From the NCBI RefSeq assembly GCF_040183065.1, contig NC_091120.1:73014708-73078707 (forward strand): a DNA stretch of 64,000 nucleotides. Direction: 5' to 3'. The notes beneath the pieces are model-generated. The model had not been told where the DNA came from. It did not search any database and worked only from the letters and a program-made list of their open reading frames with translations. Below, piece after piece: positions 44,370-53,069 of the stretch. Every line of letters starts with the position of its first letter. The stretch's first letter is position 1. Origin of the DNA: Periplaneta americana. Taxonomy: Eukaryota > Arthropoda > Insecta > Blattodea > Blattidae. The position numbers and the translations under genes are program-made.

Positions 44370-47300
44370 CTACTCTTTCTCATTCCTGCCTCCTTGCCTC
44401 TCCTGTTTGAAAGGCCGCAAGAGTTGCTTGTGGTACCTTCCAACAGGTTTACTTTTTCCCCTTTCTACCAATTCGAAAGTATGGTCTCCGTATTTACTCT
44501 TAATTTCGTAGGGCCCCTTGTACAGTAGCTCCATGCGTGAGTAACGTCCTCTAAGGGCGGAAGATAACTTCACGTCCCTTAGCAATACCAAATCGCCGGG
44601 TGTGGGCTCCCATTTGTGGCGATATCTTTTAACTTTACCGAGTCTATACTCAGCCTTTTTCCTGACTCGGTCGAAAGCTAGTTTACACAGTAGTTCCGCA
44701 CTAGGAGGCTCACCCTCCTGTATTGCCTGCGGCAAACTCTTTATCATGGGATCGGGATCGATCCCTAACATAAGTTTGATCGGAGCTATTCCGGTCGATG
44801 GATTGATAGAGTGGTTCATGACTCTCTCAATCACCTCACATTGCCTAAACCAGTCCTTATGGTTTCGGTGACACAGAATACGGAGGTACAATGATATATC
44901 CCTAAGCGCTCTTTCGCAGGGATTACCGCTGGGAAAGTATGCGGAGCAATTGTATAGCTTCACGCCCGCATCTTCCAGCCTTTTGCAAAACACTTTCGAT
45001 TTATGTACCGACACATTGTCACTGAGCACCGCTGTTACCGGGCCGTAAGTCGGTATGTAGTCTCTAACCAGCTTATCAGCACACAACTTGCTAGAGATAT
45101 TTCTTAAAGGGTAAATCTTTACAAATGTTGTGAACACATCGTACGTAACAAATATGTACCTGTGTCCGAAGGACGATGTGGGCATTGGACCGTGTTCGTC
45201 CACTGCTACAAGTTCATTCTTTTTACCCCTGATAATGACCTGTGGTACATTGTCATACCTTACATTTAGAGGTTTCGCCCTCTGGCAGACCTCGCAACGA
45301 GATATTACCCTTCTAACCTTCTTTGACAGTTGCTTAATATAAAATGATTCTGACATAGTTAAAATGATCCTATCACTCCCAGAGTGACACATAGATAGGT
45401 GAAAGTTGTTTATAAGTTCATTCTCCATACTCGCAGGTATGTATATCTTCCACTTCTGGATATCCCTACCATGCAATTTATACAAGATACCAGAGCGCAA
45501 TCCATACACTTCGTCTTTCATCTGTGAGATTTCTCTAGCTTTGTCCATTAAGGCCCTTGTCGTGGAATCCTCCTGCTGCAAATCTGCAATTTTCCGAAAT
45601 TTTCCCGTCAGAGCTCCATTCCTCGTGGAATCAATTTTCATCACCGCAATTTCGTACGCGGGGGCGGTGATAGTTTCCGGTAGCCCCGATTTGGAATTCA
45701 AACGAGAGAGACAATCACCAAAGATATTGTCTGCCCCCGGAATATGTCTGATCGTCACATCATGAGCCAAAATCTCGTGCACATATCTAGATATTCTAGA
45801 GTTCGTCAATTTGCATCTACTCAGAAACGCTAGGCTTACATGGTCAGTAAATATGATTATCTGCCTATTAAAGATATACTGACGGAACTTCTGTAGTGCG
45901 AAGTACACAGCAGAAATCTCTAGTTCCGTAATTGATGCGTTGCTTTCGGTACGCGACAGTCCCCTAGAAGCTGTGGCAATCACATGTCGCTTATTATCTT
46001 CATCTGTCTGACATAGAATTGCTCCATATCCATATGAAGACGCATCCGTATAAATCTGAAAAGGTAGGCTGTCGTTAGGCCTTTCCAACAGAATTGAGTC
46101 GGCAAAAAGCAGTTTCGTTCGATCGAATGCTTCCTGCTCTGCCGACCCCCACCTGAAGGGTGTATCCTTCTTCAACAATGCTCTGAGTGGGGCTACATGC
46201 TTAGCATAATTGACGAGAAACCGATTCTGGTATTGTAGGATACCTAGATATCTACGAACCTGTTTCCGGTTCCGCGGCGGCGGGATCCTCGAAATGCTCT
46301 GAATTCTCTCTTGGTCCGGTCTAATTCCGTCAGACGAAATTACGTAACCCAGGAAAACTGTCTCAACTTTAAAAAATGCTGTTTTCCCCAGCTTGACTGT
46401 CATACCAGCCTCTCTCAATTTAGTAAGTACAAAATCAATATCCCTAATATGCCTATCAACATTATTGCCATATATAAGAAAATCGTCAATGTACTGTGCC
46501 AGAAAACCTTTCGTCGAATCACCAAAAATTATGTCAAGTGCCCTTAGTAGCGCAGATCCAGAACTCGCGATGCCGAATGGGCATCGGGTATACTGATAAA
46601 CTTTCCCGTTATGTAGGAACGCTGTGAATTTTCTCGAGTCCTCGTCCAGCGGAATCTGCCAATACGAACTGGTCAAGTCTAAACTAGTGAATATAGAACA
46701 GTCACTGATACGGCCTAACAAAGTGTCCACTGACTCCGTCCTGAAATTATCTTTAACTGAAAACGAGTTAACGTGTCGGGCATCGATCGTTACTCTTAAG
46801 CTTCCATTGGGCTTCCTAACCCAGCACAATGCATTTACATAAGGCGAGTCTGATACTTCTATAACTCCGTCTTTTAACATATCATTTATGACTTCGTCTG
46901 CCTGATCCCTTAAAGATAGGGGGATGGGTCTACATTTATGCCGAAATTCCTCCATTCCTACCACCTTAATTTTGTGTGTATACATTCTACACAGACCCGG
47001 CGCGTCTGAAAAGACATTTAAATGGTTACCTACAACATCCATTAAGCGTTTTCTTTCACTCTCACTCAGGCCGTGTGCCTGGTTAACTTTATCTCTCACT
47101 ATTTCGAAAGTATCTGTCTTCCTATTGTTAGACGCGACTACCTGCCTAAGATCGCCAAGCGAAATCTCATTACAATATCTGGCCCTACCGCTAATGAGAT
47201 TACGTCCTATTTGTCTCGCCTGGACTAATTCGCCGATACACAACTCGCATTCTCCGCAGTCTACTTGACACACTCCCCTAGTTACCTCGTTACCTTCCCA

Positions 47301-47987
47301 CGGATTAACCTCTATAATTACATTCTTACAAATTTTGAGGTGCTCTACAAAAAATAACTCTTCCTGTAATCCTATCTCTTCCGCGGTTCTTTCATCTAAC
47401 TCCGATCTAGCGCTATTGCTACTGAATGGGACATGGCCTACACTGTCGTTACCTGCCGTAACCCCTAGTCTGTTTTCCCTGAAATCTAATAGCGCGTGCC
47501 ATTCATAGAAGCTTTCTACTCCAATAATGATGTCGGTAGTCAACCTTTGTATCACAAGAAAAATAGCATTTAATTTCACGTCTCCGCACTCTAACTCGAA
47601 CCATACTTGATATTTTACCTTTTCCTTCTTCTTGCTTAGGGCGCCCGCACAGTACAGTGAACATATGGGTAACGTTTGCAGTTTTCTTCCTGAATCCCTA
47701 ACCTTTTGAAAAAATTCCAAGCTGCATACATTATTTGTGGAGCCCGAGTCCAACAACACACAACACTTAATCCCAAATATTTTAGCATCTATATAAGGCA
47801 ATACATAAGTCCCATTATTTTCTAACTCTGGGTTAGTAATCTCGCTCTGTCTCTTCACGCTTACCGCGTTGGTGGATTCTTTTGACAGTGGCTTACTGCA
47901 CTTAGCTACAGAAATCTCCGAACCCTTGAGACTTCTGTCTAGCAGCTTCCCGATTGCGATGCAGTCGGTTCCACTGCTACCTCGTCT
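44370..47987 (-). CDS. pol: Pol polyprotein: protease, RT, RNase H, integrase
   Basis: The frame opens after a TAG at 47988-47990 and overlaps the end of Gag by 49 nt in the -1 frame, so it is probably made as a Gag-Pol fusion. Counting from the GTG at 47858: protease active site LLDSGS at 36-40 (DSG rather than DTG); RT FTSLDLTSSYWQI with Asp394 and YIDDF at 456-460; RNase H Asp605 (YTDASS), Glu645/647 and Asp672; integrase zinc finger H820/H825/C855/C858; integrase core D887, D947, E982, with 34 residues between the last two (usually 35); GPY-type motif YKGPYEI near 1113. No stop interrupts the 1162 codons. The intact reading frame and near-identical LTRs suggest recent activity. Confidence 0.95.
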   Translation of the reverse strand, partial: RRGSSGTDCIAIGKLLDRSLKGSEISVAKCSKPLSKESTNAVSVKRQSEITNPELENNGTYVLPYIDAKIFGIKCCVLLDSGSTNNVCSLEFFQKVRDSGRKLQTLPICSLYCAGALSKKKEKVKYQVWFELECGDVKLNAIFLVIQRLTTDIIIGVESFYEWHALLDFRENRLGVTAGNDSVGHVPFSSNSARSELDERTAEEIGLQEELFFVEHLKICKNVIIEVNPWEGNEVTRGVCQVDCGECELCIGELVQARQIGRNLISGRARYCNEISLGDLRQVVASNNRKTDTFEIVRDKVNQAHGLSESERKRLMDVVGNHLNVFSDAPGLCRMYTHKIKVVGMEEFRHKCRPIPLSLRDQADEVINDMLKDGVIEVSDSPYVNALCWVRKPNGSLRVTIDARHVNSFSVKDNFRTESVDTLLGRISDCSIFTSLDLTSSYWQIPLDEDSRKFTAFLHNGKVYQYTRCPFGIASSGSALLRALDIIFGDSTKGFLAQYIDDFLIYGNNVDRHIRDIDFVLTKLREAGMTVKLGKTAFFKVETVFLGYVISSDGIRPDQERIQSISRIPPPRNRKQVRRYLGILQYQNRFLVNYAKHVAPLRALLKKDTPFRWGSAEQEAFDRTKLLFADSILLERPNDSLPFQIYTDASSYGYGAILCQTDEDNKRHVIATASRGLSRTESNASITELEISAVYFALQKFRQYIFNRQIIIFTDHVSLAFLSRCKLTNSRISRYVHEILAHDVTIRHIPGADNIFGDCLSRLNSKSGLPETITAPAYEIAVMKIDSTRNGALTGKFRKIADLQQEDSTTRALMDKAREISQMKDEVYGLRSGILYKLHGRDIQKWKIYIPASMENELINNFHLSMCHSGSDRIILTMSESFYIKQLSKKVRRVISRCEVCQRAKPLNVRYDNVPQVIIRGKKNELVAVDEHGPMPTSSFGHRYIFVTYDVFTTFVKIYPLRNISSKLCADKLVRDYIPTYGPVTAVLSDNVSVHKSKVFCKRLEDAGVKLYNCSAYFPSGNPCERALRDISLYLRILCHRNHKDWFRQCEVIERVMNHSINPSTGIAPIKLMLGIDPDPMIKSLPQAIQEGEPPSAELLCKLAFDRVRKKAEYRLGKVKRYRHKWEPTPGDLVLLRDVKLSSALRGRYSRMELLYKGPYEIKSKYGDHTFELVERGKSKPVGRYHKQLLRPFKQERQGGRNEKE

Positions 47988-49699
47988 CTATTTCTACAAT
48001 TTATAGGCTCCCGGCCCATATTCATTCTGACCGGACTTTGCTGACGTCCGTTCATGTCTCTATTCCTGCTTTGTCCCACGTTACACTGTGTAGGTGGCCT
48101 ATTGCACCCTTGTGAGGCCATTTCTTGTAGGACGCCTCGCCTATCTCTCTCCTGCTCCTGTCTCCTCCAATCACCTCGATTTTGCGGTCCCCTGCTAAAA
48201 TTAGGCTGCCAGAATCCCTGTCTGTAATTTCTGTTCCTAAGCCAGTGTGGTTGGGTTCTAAGCCTATTATTTCCATTTTCTTGTCTTCCCGTGTACCATC
48301 GTATGTGGTTAACCCTACGCACGGGACCAACACCTCCTCGATCGTTCCTCATCCTGTTATGACTACTCTGGTTATTCCTACTATTATTGTAAGGACCCCC
48401 AAAGGACGGGTCAATCCTTCTCTCCCTGTTGGGACTTTTCCCTCCGTTATGGCCATTATAGTATCGACTATATGCATTGTTGGGGCTCCTATCACAACCC
48501 CAGTTACTCTGATTTTGGGCTCCTGTCCTTGGGGATGAAAAGGCCGTACTTGCCCCCTTCCCCGCTTTCTGGTCGGTGGGGCTTGAACCCTTTCCTTTGC
48601 CATGTTCATAATCTGCCTGTCCACTACATTCATAGTGCGTGGCGTCCGAACCATCCAGCGCCGTCAATAAATCTATTGTTTCCCCGAAGTCTCGGGGCCC
48701 TGCTACAATCAGATTATATCTTATGTTCTCGGGATACTGCGAAATCACAGTTTGGATCAGCTCTGAATCCGGTATTGGCGGATTGAGGCTTTTCCCTTTC
48801 TTAACCAGTTCAAGAAAATAATCTATCATAGAGACGCCTCTTCCCGCGTCAAACCTGCTCTGATTAATTTCCTTCCTAATTCTTTGTTGTTGTCTTTGTC
48901 CCCAGTATCTCTCCGAAAATTTTTCTCTGAATTCCTCATAAGTGACATTATCCCCTAGGGCCACTAACGCCCAGTTGAGTGGTCGGCTCTTTAGGCTCTT
49001 TCGTACGACAGTCATTTTTAAGTCATCCGGCACCCCTCTTATTCTGAAGTACGTTTCCAGCTCACTTATGTAATTATGTGGGTTTGAAAATTCAACCTCA
49101 TCAAAAATAGGGTAACCAATCTCATTCATAATGTGGGTGGGGTACTGAGGACGGCCTAAATATGCCTTGTCGTTTACATTTATCAACTCACTACGCACAT
49201 CATCCCGTGAGGTCTGACATTCCTCACCAACACTATTGTTAACATGTCTTACATTTATGTTGCTACCTGATGCCGGGCTCTCACTCGTGCCCTCTTGTCT
49301 AGAAACTGCACGGTCCGAGCTGCTATGTCCGCTTAAATTTGCGGGACTACCCCCATTTAGTACGTCGTTTATTGAGTTTAGTTTACTTCTTAATTCTTCC
49401 AAACATTCGTTATCCGCCCTTTCTTTATTCTTTATGGCTCGCTTGAGACCGTCCACTTCCTGATCCATCTCACCTATTTTCTCTTCCACCGAATTCTGAA
49501 TTTCTCGAACCTTCTCCACTATCGTTTCCTCAACAGCTGATTTTAGGTCGCTATTCTCTCTAGTAGCGCTATCTCTAACTCTAACTTCTAAATCCTTCAT
49601 ACTTTCTGACATCCTATCCATAGCTATCTTCAATTGGTTCTCCATTCCGATCCCATTCTCGGCTAATTTCCCCTCTAGCTTCTCTATTTTGTCCTCCAT
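47939..49699 (-). CDS. gag: Gag, main part (capsid domain and basic C-terminus)
   Basis: 586 codons from an ATG at 49699; this ATG may be internal, since the upstream Gag segment (50278-49748) is in the same frame and only one TAG separates them. Residues 1-110 are a long coiled coil. Residues about 195-350 (YPIFDEVEFSNPHNYISELE through DLLTALDG) are the Retrotrans_gag capsid-type domain: an F-G/NP--Y---LE-YF opening, W243, TYEEFREKF. From about 400 the chain is rich in Arg, Asn and Gly. No CCHC zinc knuckle is present; the Arg-rich tail probably binds RNA instead. The C-terminus overlaps Pol. Confidence 0.9.
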   Translation of the reverse strand: MEDKIEKLEGKLAENGIGMENQLKIAMDRMSESMKDLEVRVRDSATRENSDLKSAVEETIVEKVREIQNSVEEKIGEMDQEVDGLKRAIKNKERADNECLEELRSKLNSINDVLNGGSPANLSGHSSSDRAVSRQEGTSESPASGSNINVRHVNNSVGEECQTSRDDVRSELINVNDKAYLGRPQYPTHIMNEIGYPIFDEVEFSNPHNYISELETYFRIRGVPDDLKMTVVRKSLKSRPLNWALVALGDNVTYEEFREKFSERYWGQRQQQRIRKEINQSRFDAGRGVSMIDYFLELVKKGKSLNPPIPDSELIQTVISQYPENIRYNLIVAGPRDFGETIDLLTALDGSDATHYECSGQADYEHGKGKGSSPTDQKAGKGASTAFSSPRTGAQNQSNWGCDRSPNNAYSRYYNGHNGGKSPNRERRIDPSFGGPYNNSRNNQSSHNRMRNDRGGVGPVRRVNHIRWYTGRQENGNNRLRTQPHWLRNRNYRQGFWQPNFSRGPQNRGDWRRQEQERDRRGVLQEMASQGCNRPPTQCNVGQSRNRDMNGRQQSPVRMNMGREPINCRNRDEVAVEPTASQSGSC

Positions 49700-49747
49700 C
49701 TTGTTTCCTCTCTCCGCTAATTTTGCAATATGATCTCTAATCTCTCT

Positions 49748-50278
49748 CTAACTTTCCCCCAATCTATTTTCCATTTGTTTTATTTGTTCTCTACTTTCCC
49801 TTGAGTTATTCTCTAATTTAGTTTCCATTTGTTTTATTTGTTCTTTACTTTCCCTCAGAATCTGCTCTCTACTTTCCCTTGAGTTATTCTCTAATTTAGT
49901 TTCCATTTGTTTTATTTGTTCTTTACTTTCCCTCAGAATCTGCTCTCTACTTTCCCTTGAGTTATTCTCTAATTTAGTTTCCATTTGTTTCATCTGTTCT
50001 CTACTTTCCCTTGAATTGTTGTCTAATTTATTTTCCATGAATTGTCTCATCTGCTCCCATAACTGTTCTAGCGTCATTTCCCCTTTGCCACTGTCTCTAC
50101 TCTGTTGCTTTTCCACCGTTCGCTCTCCCTCTATTTCTTGTCCTGCGTTATTCTCGACCTCCTCCCTAATTTCCATAATTTCCTCGTCCTTCCTTTGCTC
50201 CATGGTTCCCTTGTTTCTATTTCCTCGTCTTTCTCGTATTTTCCTAACTACCTTACTCCTATGGCTACGTAGTATCAT
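49748..50278 (-). CDS. gag: Gag, N-terminal coiled-coil segment before in-frame TAG
   Basis: 176 codons from an ATG at 50278, ending in TAG at 49748-49750. The same frame stays open beyond it through 16 codons to the ATG at 49699, and heptad-like charged sequence continues on both sides. I therefore read the TAG as interrupting one Gag. Residues 97-166 consist of a 26-residue repeat (KQMETKLENNSRESREQI then LRESKEQI), two full and one partial copy. The first 60 residues are basic then acidic. Whether the stop is suppressed, used, or simply a mutation in this copy cannot be told from one copy. Confidence 0.8.
   Translation of the reverse strand: MILRSHRSKVVRKIRERRGNRNKGTMEQRKDEEIMEIREEVENNAGQEIEGERTVEKQQSRDSGKGEMTLEQLWEQMRQFMENKLDNNSRESREQMKQMETKLENNSRESREQILRESKEQIKQMETKLENNSRESREQILRESKEQIKQMETKLENNSRESREQIKQMENRLGES
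49781..49990 (-). repeat. 78-nt tandem repeat inside gag
   Basis: Two full 78-nt units (49990-49835) and a 54-nt partial unit encode the 26-residue coiled-coil repeat. Units differ only by single bases. Confidence 0.9.
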
Positions 50279-50754
50279 CTATATGCTACTCTGTCATCTA
50301 TCCGACGCTCGCTTTCCCAATAATAATCTAACTAGGCCTGTATTTGCACTCGACTCACTTCCAACAAATTACGCAATACACTTATTTCACTCTTTCCCCC
50401 AAAATATCACACACAAAAAAAAATACATATATATATATACACCCAAAATATCACACCAGAAATTGAAACATATACACTTTATAATTATTCCCCCAAAATA
50501 TCATATACATATATACACATTTATACGTCTTCTATTCATACTTGCCACAGCCTCTCCGAGTCGCCTTCTCTGGTGGTCCCCGTGTTGTCTTCTCTAGTGT
50601 TGTCGTGATGTCGCGATGGCTTGGTTCTGTTCCCGCCTTCCAGCGTCGTTCCTCGGCTATGCAGGGCTGAACTGCTCCGTCCGGTCCTCCGCGTTGTTTG
50701 GTGCTGTGTTCGCACCCGGGGCCGGTCACTGGAACAGCTGTCTTCCTTCGAGCC
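50279..50754 (-). other. Retrotransposon 5' leader
   Basis: Non-coding, between the PBS and the first gag ATG. It contains three spaced copies of (plus strand) CCCAAAATATCAYA near 50400, 50443 and 50492. Confidence 0.7.
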
Positions 50755-50925
50755 CCAAGTTGGGAAGCGCCATTTGTGGGTGGAATCGTTGTTGTGGCCC
50801 CACGCTGGACGCCATTTGAGGGTGGTTGTCGTTATTGAGTTCCCACGTTGGACGCCATTTGAGGGTGAGTGGTTATTGTGACCACACGTTGGGCGCCATT
50901 TGAGGGTGGGTGCGTCTCGATGTTG
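50733..50925 (-). repeat. ~42-bp array of LTR-end/PBS-like units across the U5 boundary
   Basis: On the plus strand, GACGCCATTT/GGCGCCATTT followed by GAGGGTGG recurs with the preceding CCACGTTGG at about 50808, 50851 and 50891. The true LTR/PBS junction (AAGCGCCATTTGTGGGTGG, 50765-50783) is the fourth member of the series at the same spacing. Confidence 0.85.
50755..50774 (-). promoter_or_regulatory. Putative primer-binding site
   Basis: Minus strand immediately after the LTR: a two-base AA spacer, then TGGCGCTTCCCAACTTGG. TGG is the complement of a tRNA CCA end. The related TGGCGCCCAACGTG in the adjacent U5 array looks more canonical. Primer tRNA not assigned. Confidence 0.65.
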
Positions 50926-51036
50926 CGTGAGATTCACTCAGGGTAGCCGAGGTACGGTTGTGGTGTAGGTTGATGTCGGGAATAATACCAAGCCGGCTAC
51001 TTAAATAAAAGGCAGCGTAAACTTCAAAACTATAAG

Positions 51037-51042
51037 TTTATT
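51037..51042 (-). promoter_or_regulatory. Polyadenylation signal of the LTR
   Basis: AATAAA on the minus strand about 295 bp downstream of the TATA-like box, which would place the R/U5 border shortly after it. Confidence 0.45.
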
Positions 51043-51336
51043 GTCGTATCCACTTGGTAAACCCTAGAATATGTATTTCCGGCTGACATATAATTCAATC
51101 GTTGGTCGCACTTCTGTATCGACTCTATGGCGGTTCTGAATAAGCTCTATCCGATACTACAAATTCAATACTCTGTCCAGTACACTATGACACGAAGCGA
51201 AATAGTAGTCCTGTCGACACCAAACGAAGTAGTTATTCTGCCCTGTATGTAGGGCCGCCGACACGATGTAAAGTAGTTTTGATGATCTCCGCTCCGAAGC
51301 GGAATAGTAGTCGTCATCTCCGCTCCCCGTCACCCT

Positions 51337-51344
51337 TATTTATA
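51337..51344 (-). promoter_or_regulatory. TATA-like box of the 5' LTR
   Basis: TATAAATA on the minus strand, the best TATA match in U3; repeated in the 3' LTR at 43505-43512. Confidence 0.5.
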
Positions 51345-52311
51345 AAAACCTATCCTACGCTAAAACTAACTATCCTATTGGTTAAAAACTACGTCACTAC
51401 CTGGCCTAAAATCTATTCCCTATTGGTCCAAAGTGACCTCATAAGCTGGACCAAGATCTCTTCTTATTGGGCGCGAAATATGTCATCTCTAAATTTAAAC
51501 TTTGGATTTCCCATAACATCTAATTAGTTTGTATATCTCACAAGAATACCCGTTCTTTGGAAAACCCAAGCTTGGCAGTATCTTTCCCACGGGTCTAGTC
51601 CGACTCCGGCTTTAGAATTTTATGCTTCATCGAGTCTATACGAAACCCCGCTCAAGGTGGCCCTAAATCTGTCCGATGCTGACAAGTGACGAAACACCTG
51701 TGTGAGGAAGCTAATTCTAACGAAGTCGCCAGAACATCCCCGCGAATACATGTAATAAAAATATGGAGATATCACTTCGCTAATAAATCGGTCTCTCCCT
51801 CTCCTAATTACTGCTTCAACGTTCAAAGTTACGTAGAAAACTTCCCTAGGCTCTGGCACGGGGATCTACAATATGTATGATCTGTGATTTACAATGATGT
51901 TTTAATAACATAATTAAGTGGAATTAATTCCTTATAAATATATTACATTAATGGATTAAATTAATAGGTTTTATTATCAAATAAACTTTTAATTTAAAAT
52001 AGGCCTACATGAAATTAATTTCTATGCTTTATGTCTAAACTTCGATAATTAATAGAAACGATGTTGAGCAGTAAGTCGTTAATTAATAATAGCGGGAATT
52101 CAGCGATTTATCGGGTCTATTAGCATTTAGCAGATTCTTTCACTTGGTACAAGGAGTGGGAGAACCGACCCTGGCTAAAGATAATAATTGTAGTTTAATT
52201 AAAATTAATATTCAAGCCTCAAAATTCGGTACCGGTATTTAGTCATAATTCAAAGTCACTACCATTTACAAAATGGACCATTAGACCACAGATTCACCTA
52301 ATGCAGAAAAT

Positions 52312-52438
52312 TAATATTATTTAATATAAAAATACAGGATCATTACATGGCATTATTCAGCTACGATACTTGCAAGTATCAAAGATACACATCATAGGTG
52401 AATTTAATGATCCTGTAACTTTCTATTAAATAATATTA
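52312..52438. repeat. Imperfect 34-bp inverted repeat around a small palindrome
   Basis: TAATATTATTTAATA...AGGATCATTA and TAATGATCCT...TATTAAATAATATTA are inverted. The loop holds GATACTTGCAAGTATC, a perfect 16-bp palindrome. It lies inside the hAT-like element. Confidence 0.75.
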
Positions 52439-52935
52439 ACAATAAAATTATTACAAATTTATGAATATAAATGGTTATGTTCATAATTACACTGTAAAGT
52501 TTTTTCTAAATTTATTACTCCTTTCACTATCAACTTCAGAGATAATTGGCTACTTTCTGGCGCCTTGTTGGTGTATAGTTGGCGACAGTGGTTTGGAATC
52601 ATCTGGCAACCCTGGTGTCATTATTCACTCACATTATAATAATGCACGTCGAGGGAGAACTACTTTTATTATTTCTTCTCCGTCATAGAAAAAGACGTGT
52701 TAAACAGAAAATATTGGATACATCGGATTCTTATTCAATGAGCGCACTATGGACAATTTCATTGCCTTTTTCACGAGCTTCGAGCCCATGAAAATATTTT
52801 TTTTTCACTACTTCAGAATCTTAGGTTATCATGCGATCACCTGTTGAAAAAGTGACAGACATTGCAGACGAAGGAAACTTTTTTCTGAATATTCTAAAAG
52901 GTCTGAGAGAGGGAAAGCTAAAAACATACTACAGG

Positions 52936-53069
52936 CCACCGGCGTCAGTCGGCTGAAGTGCTCGTCTGTCGATCCGGAGTTGCGACATGGGTTTGATACC
53001 CGCTTGGACTGATTGCATGGTTGGCGCTTTTCCGAGGTTTTCCTCAACTGTGAGGCGAATGTTAGGTTA
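52936..53069 (+). mobile_element. SINE family B, 3'-truncated
   Basis: CACCGGCGTCAGTCGGCTGA, then CGATCCGGAGTTGCGACATG, B box GGGTTTGATACCC, and CCGAGGTTTTCCTCAACTGT. It passes directly into the satellite array. Confidence 0.75.

Larger units (their letters stand above)
42943..51818 (-). mobile_element. Ty3/Gypsy-type LTR retrotransposon, complete, 8.9 kb
   Basis: Order on the minus strand: 5' LTR (51818-50775), PBS, ~490-nt leader, Gag (50278-47939, split by one TAG), Pol (open from 47987, ends 44370), ~380-nt 3' UTR, 3' LTR (43986-42943). LTRs are TG...CA, 1044 bp each. I found two differences, both transitions (43417/51249 and 43934/51766, approximate), implying a recent insertion. The RT-RNase H-integrase order identifies Ty3/Gypsy. 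No env-like ORF is present. The flanks GTATT and ACGTT are not a target duplication. Confidence 0.95.
50775..51818 (-). repeat. 5' LTR
   Basis: 1044 bp. From the TATA-like and AATAAA positions, U3 is about 51818-51315, R about 51315-51020 and U5 about 51020-50775. The U5 end is the tandem array described separately. Confidence 0.95.
42695..52614. mobile_element. hAT-like element hosting the LTR retrotransposon
   Basis: The left end CAGAGTTGCCAGATG (42695) and the reverse complement of the right end CAGGGTTGCCAGATG (52614) match at 14 of 15 positions. GTGTCATT is duplicated exactly at 42687-42694 and 52615-52622. Both subterminal regions share GGCTACTT and CTGGCGCC motifs. Removing the LTR element leaves about 1.04 kb of hAT sequence with no recognised transposase. 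An inverted pair at 52312-52438 lies in its right part. Confidence 0.85.

Noticed and set aside
48052..48654. Small genes overlapping gag in other frames
   Set aside because: Shadows of the basic, low-complexity gag C-terminus with no independent support.
50733..50925. CRISPR array
   Set aside because: Only 3-4 degenerate units with no unique spacers, in a eukaryotic LTR.
44370..51818. Endogenous retrovirus with env
   Set aside because: No ORF lies between pol and the 3' LTR (only ~380 nt), so it is an env-less retrotransposon.
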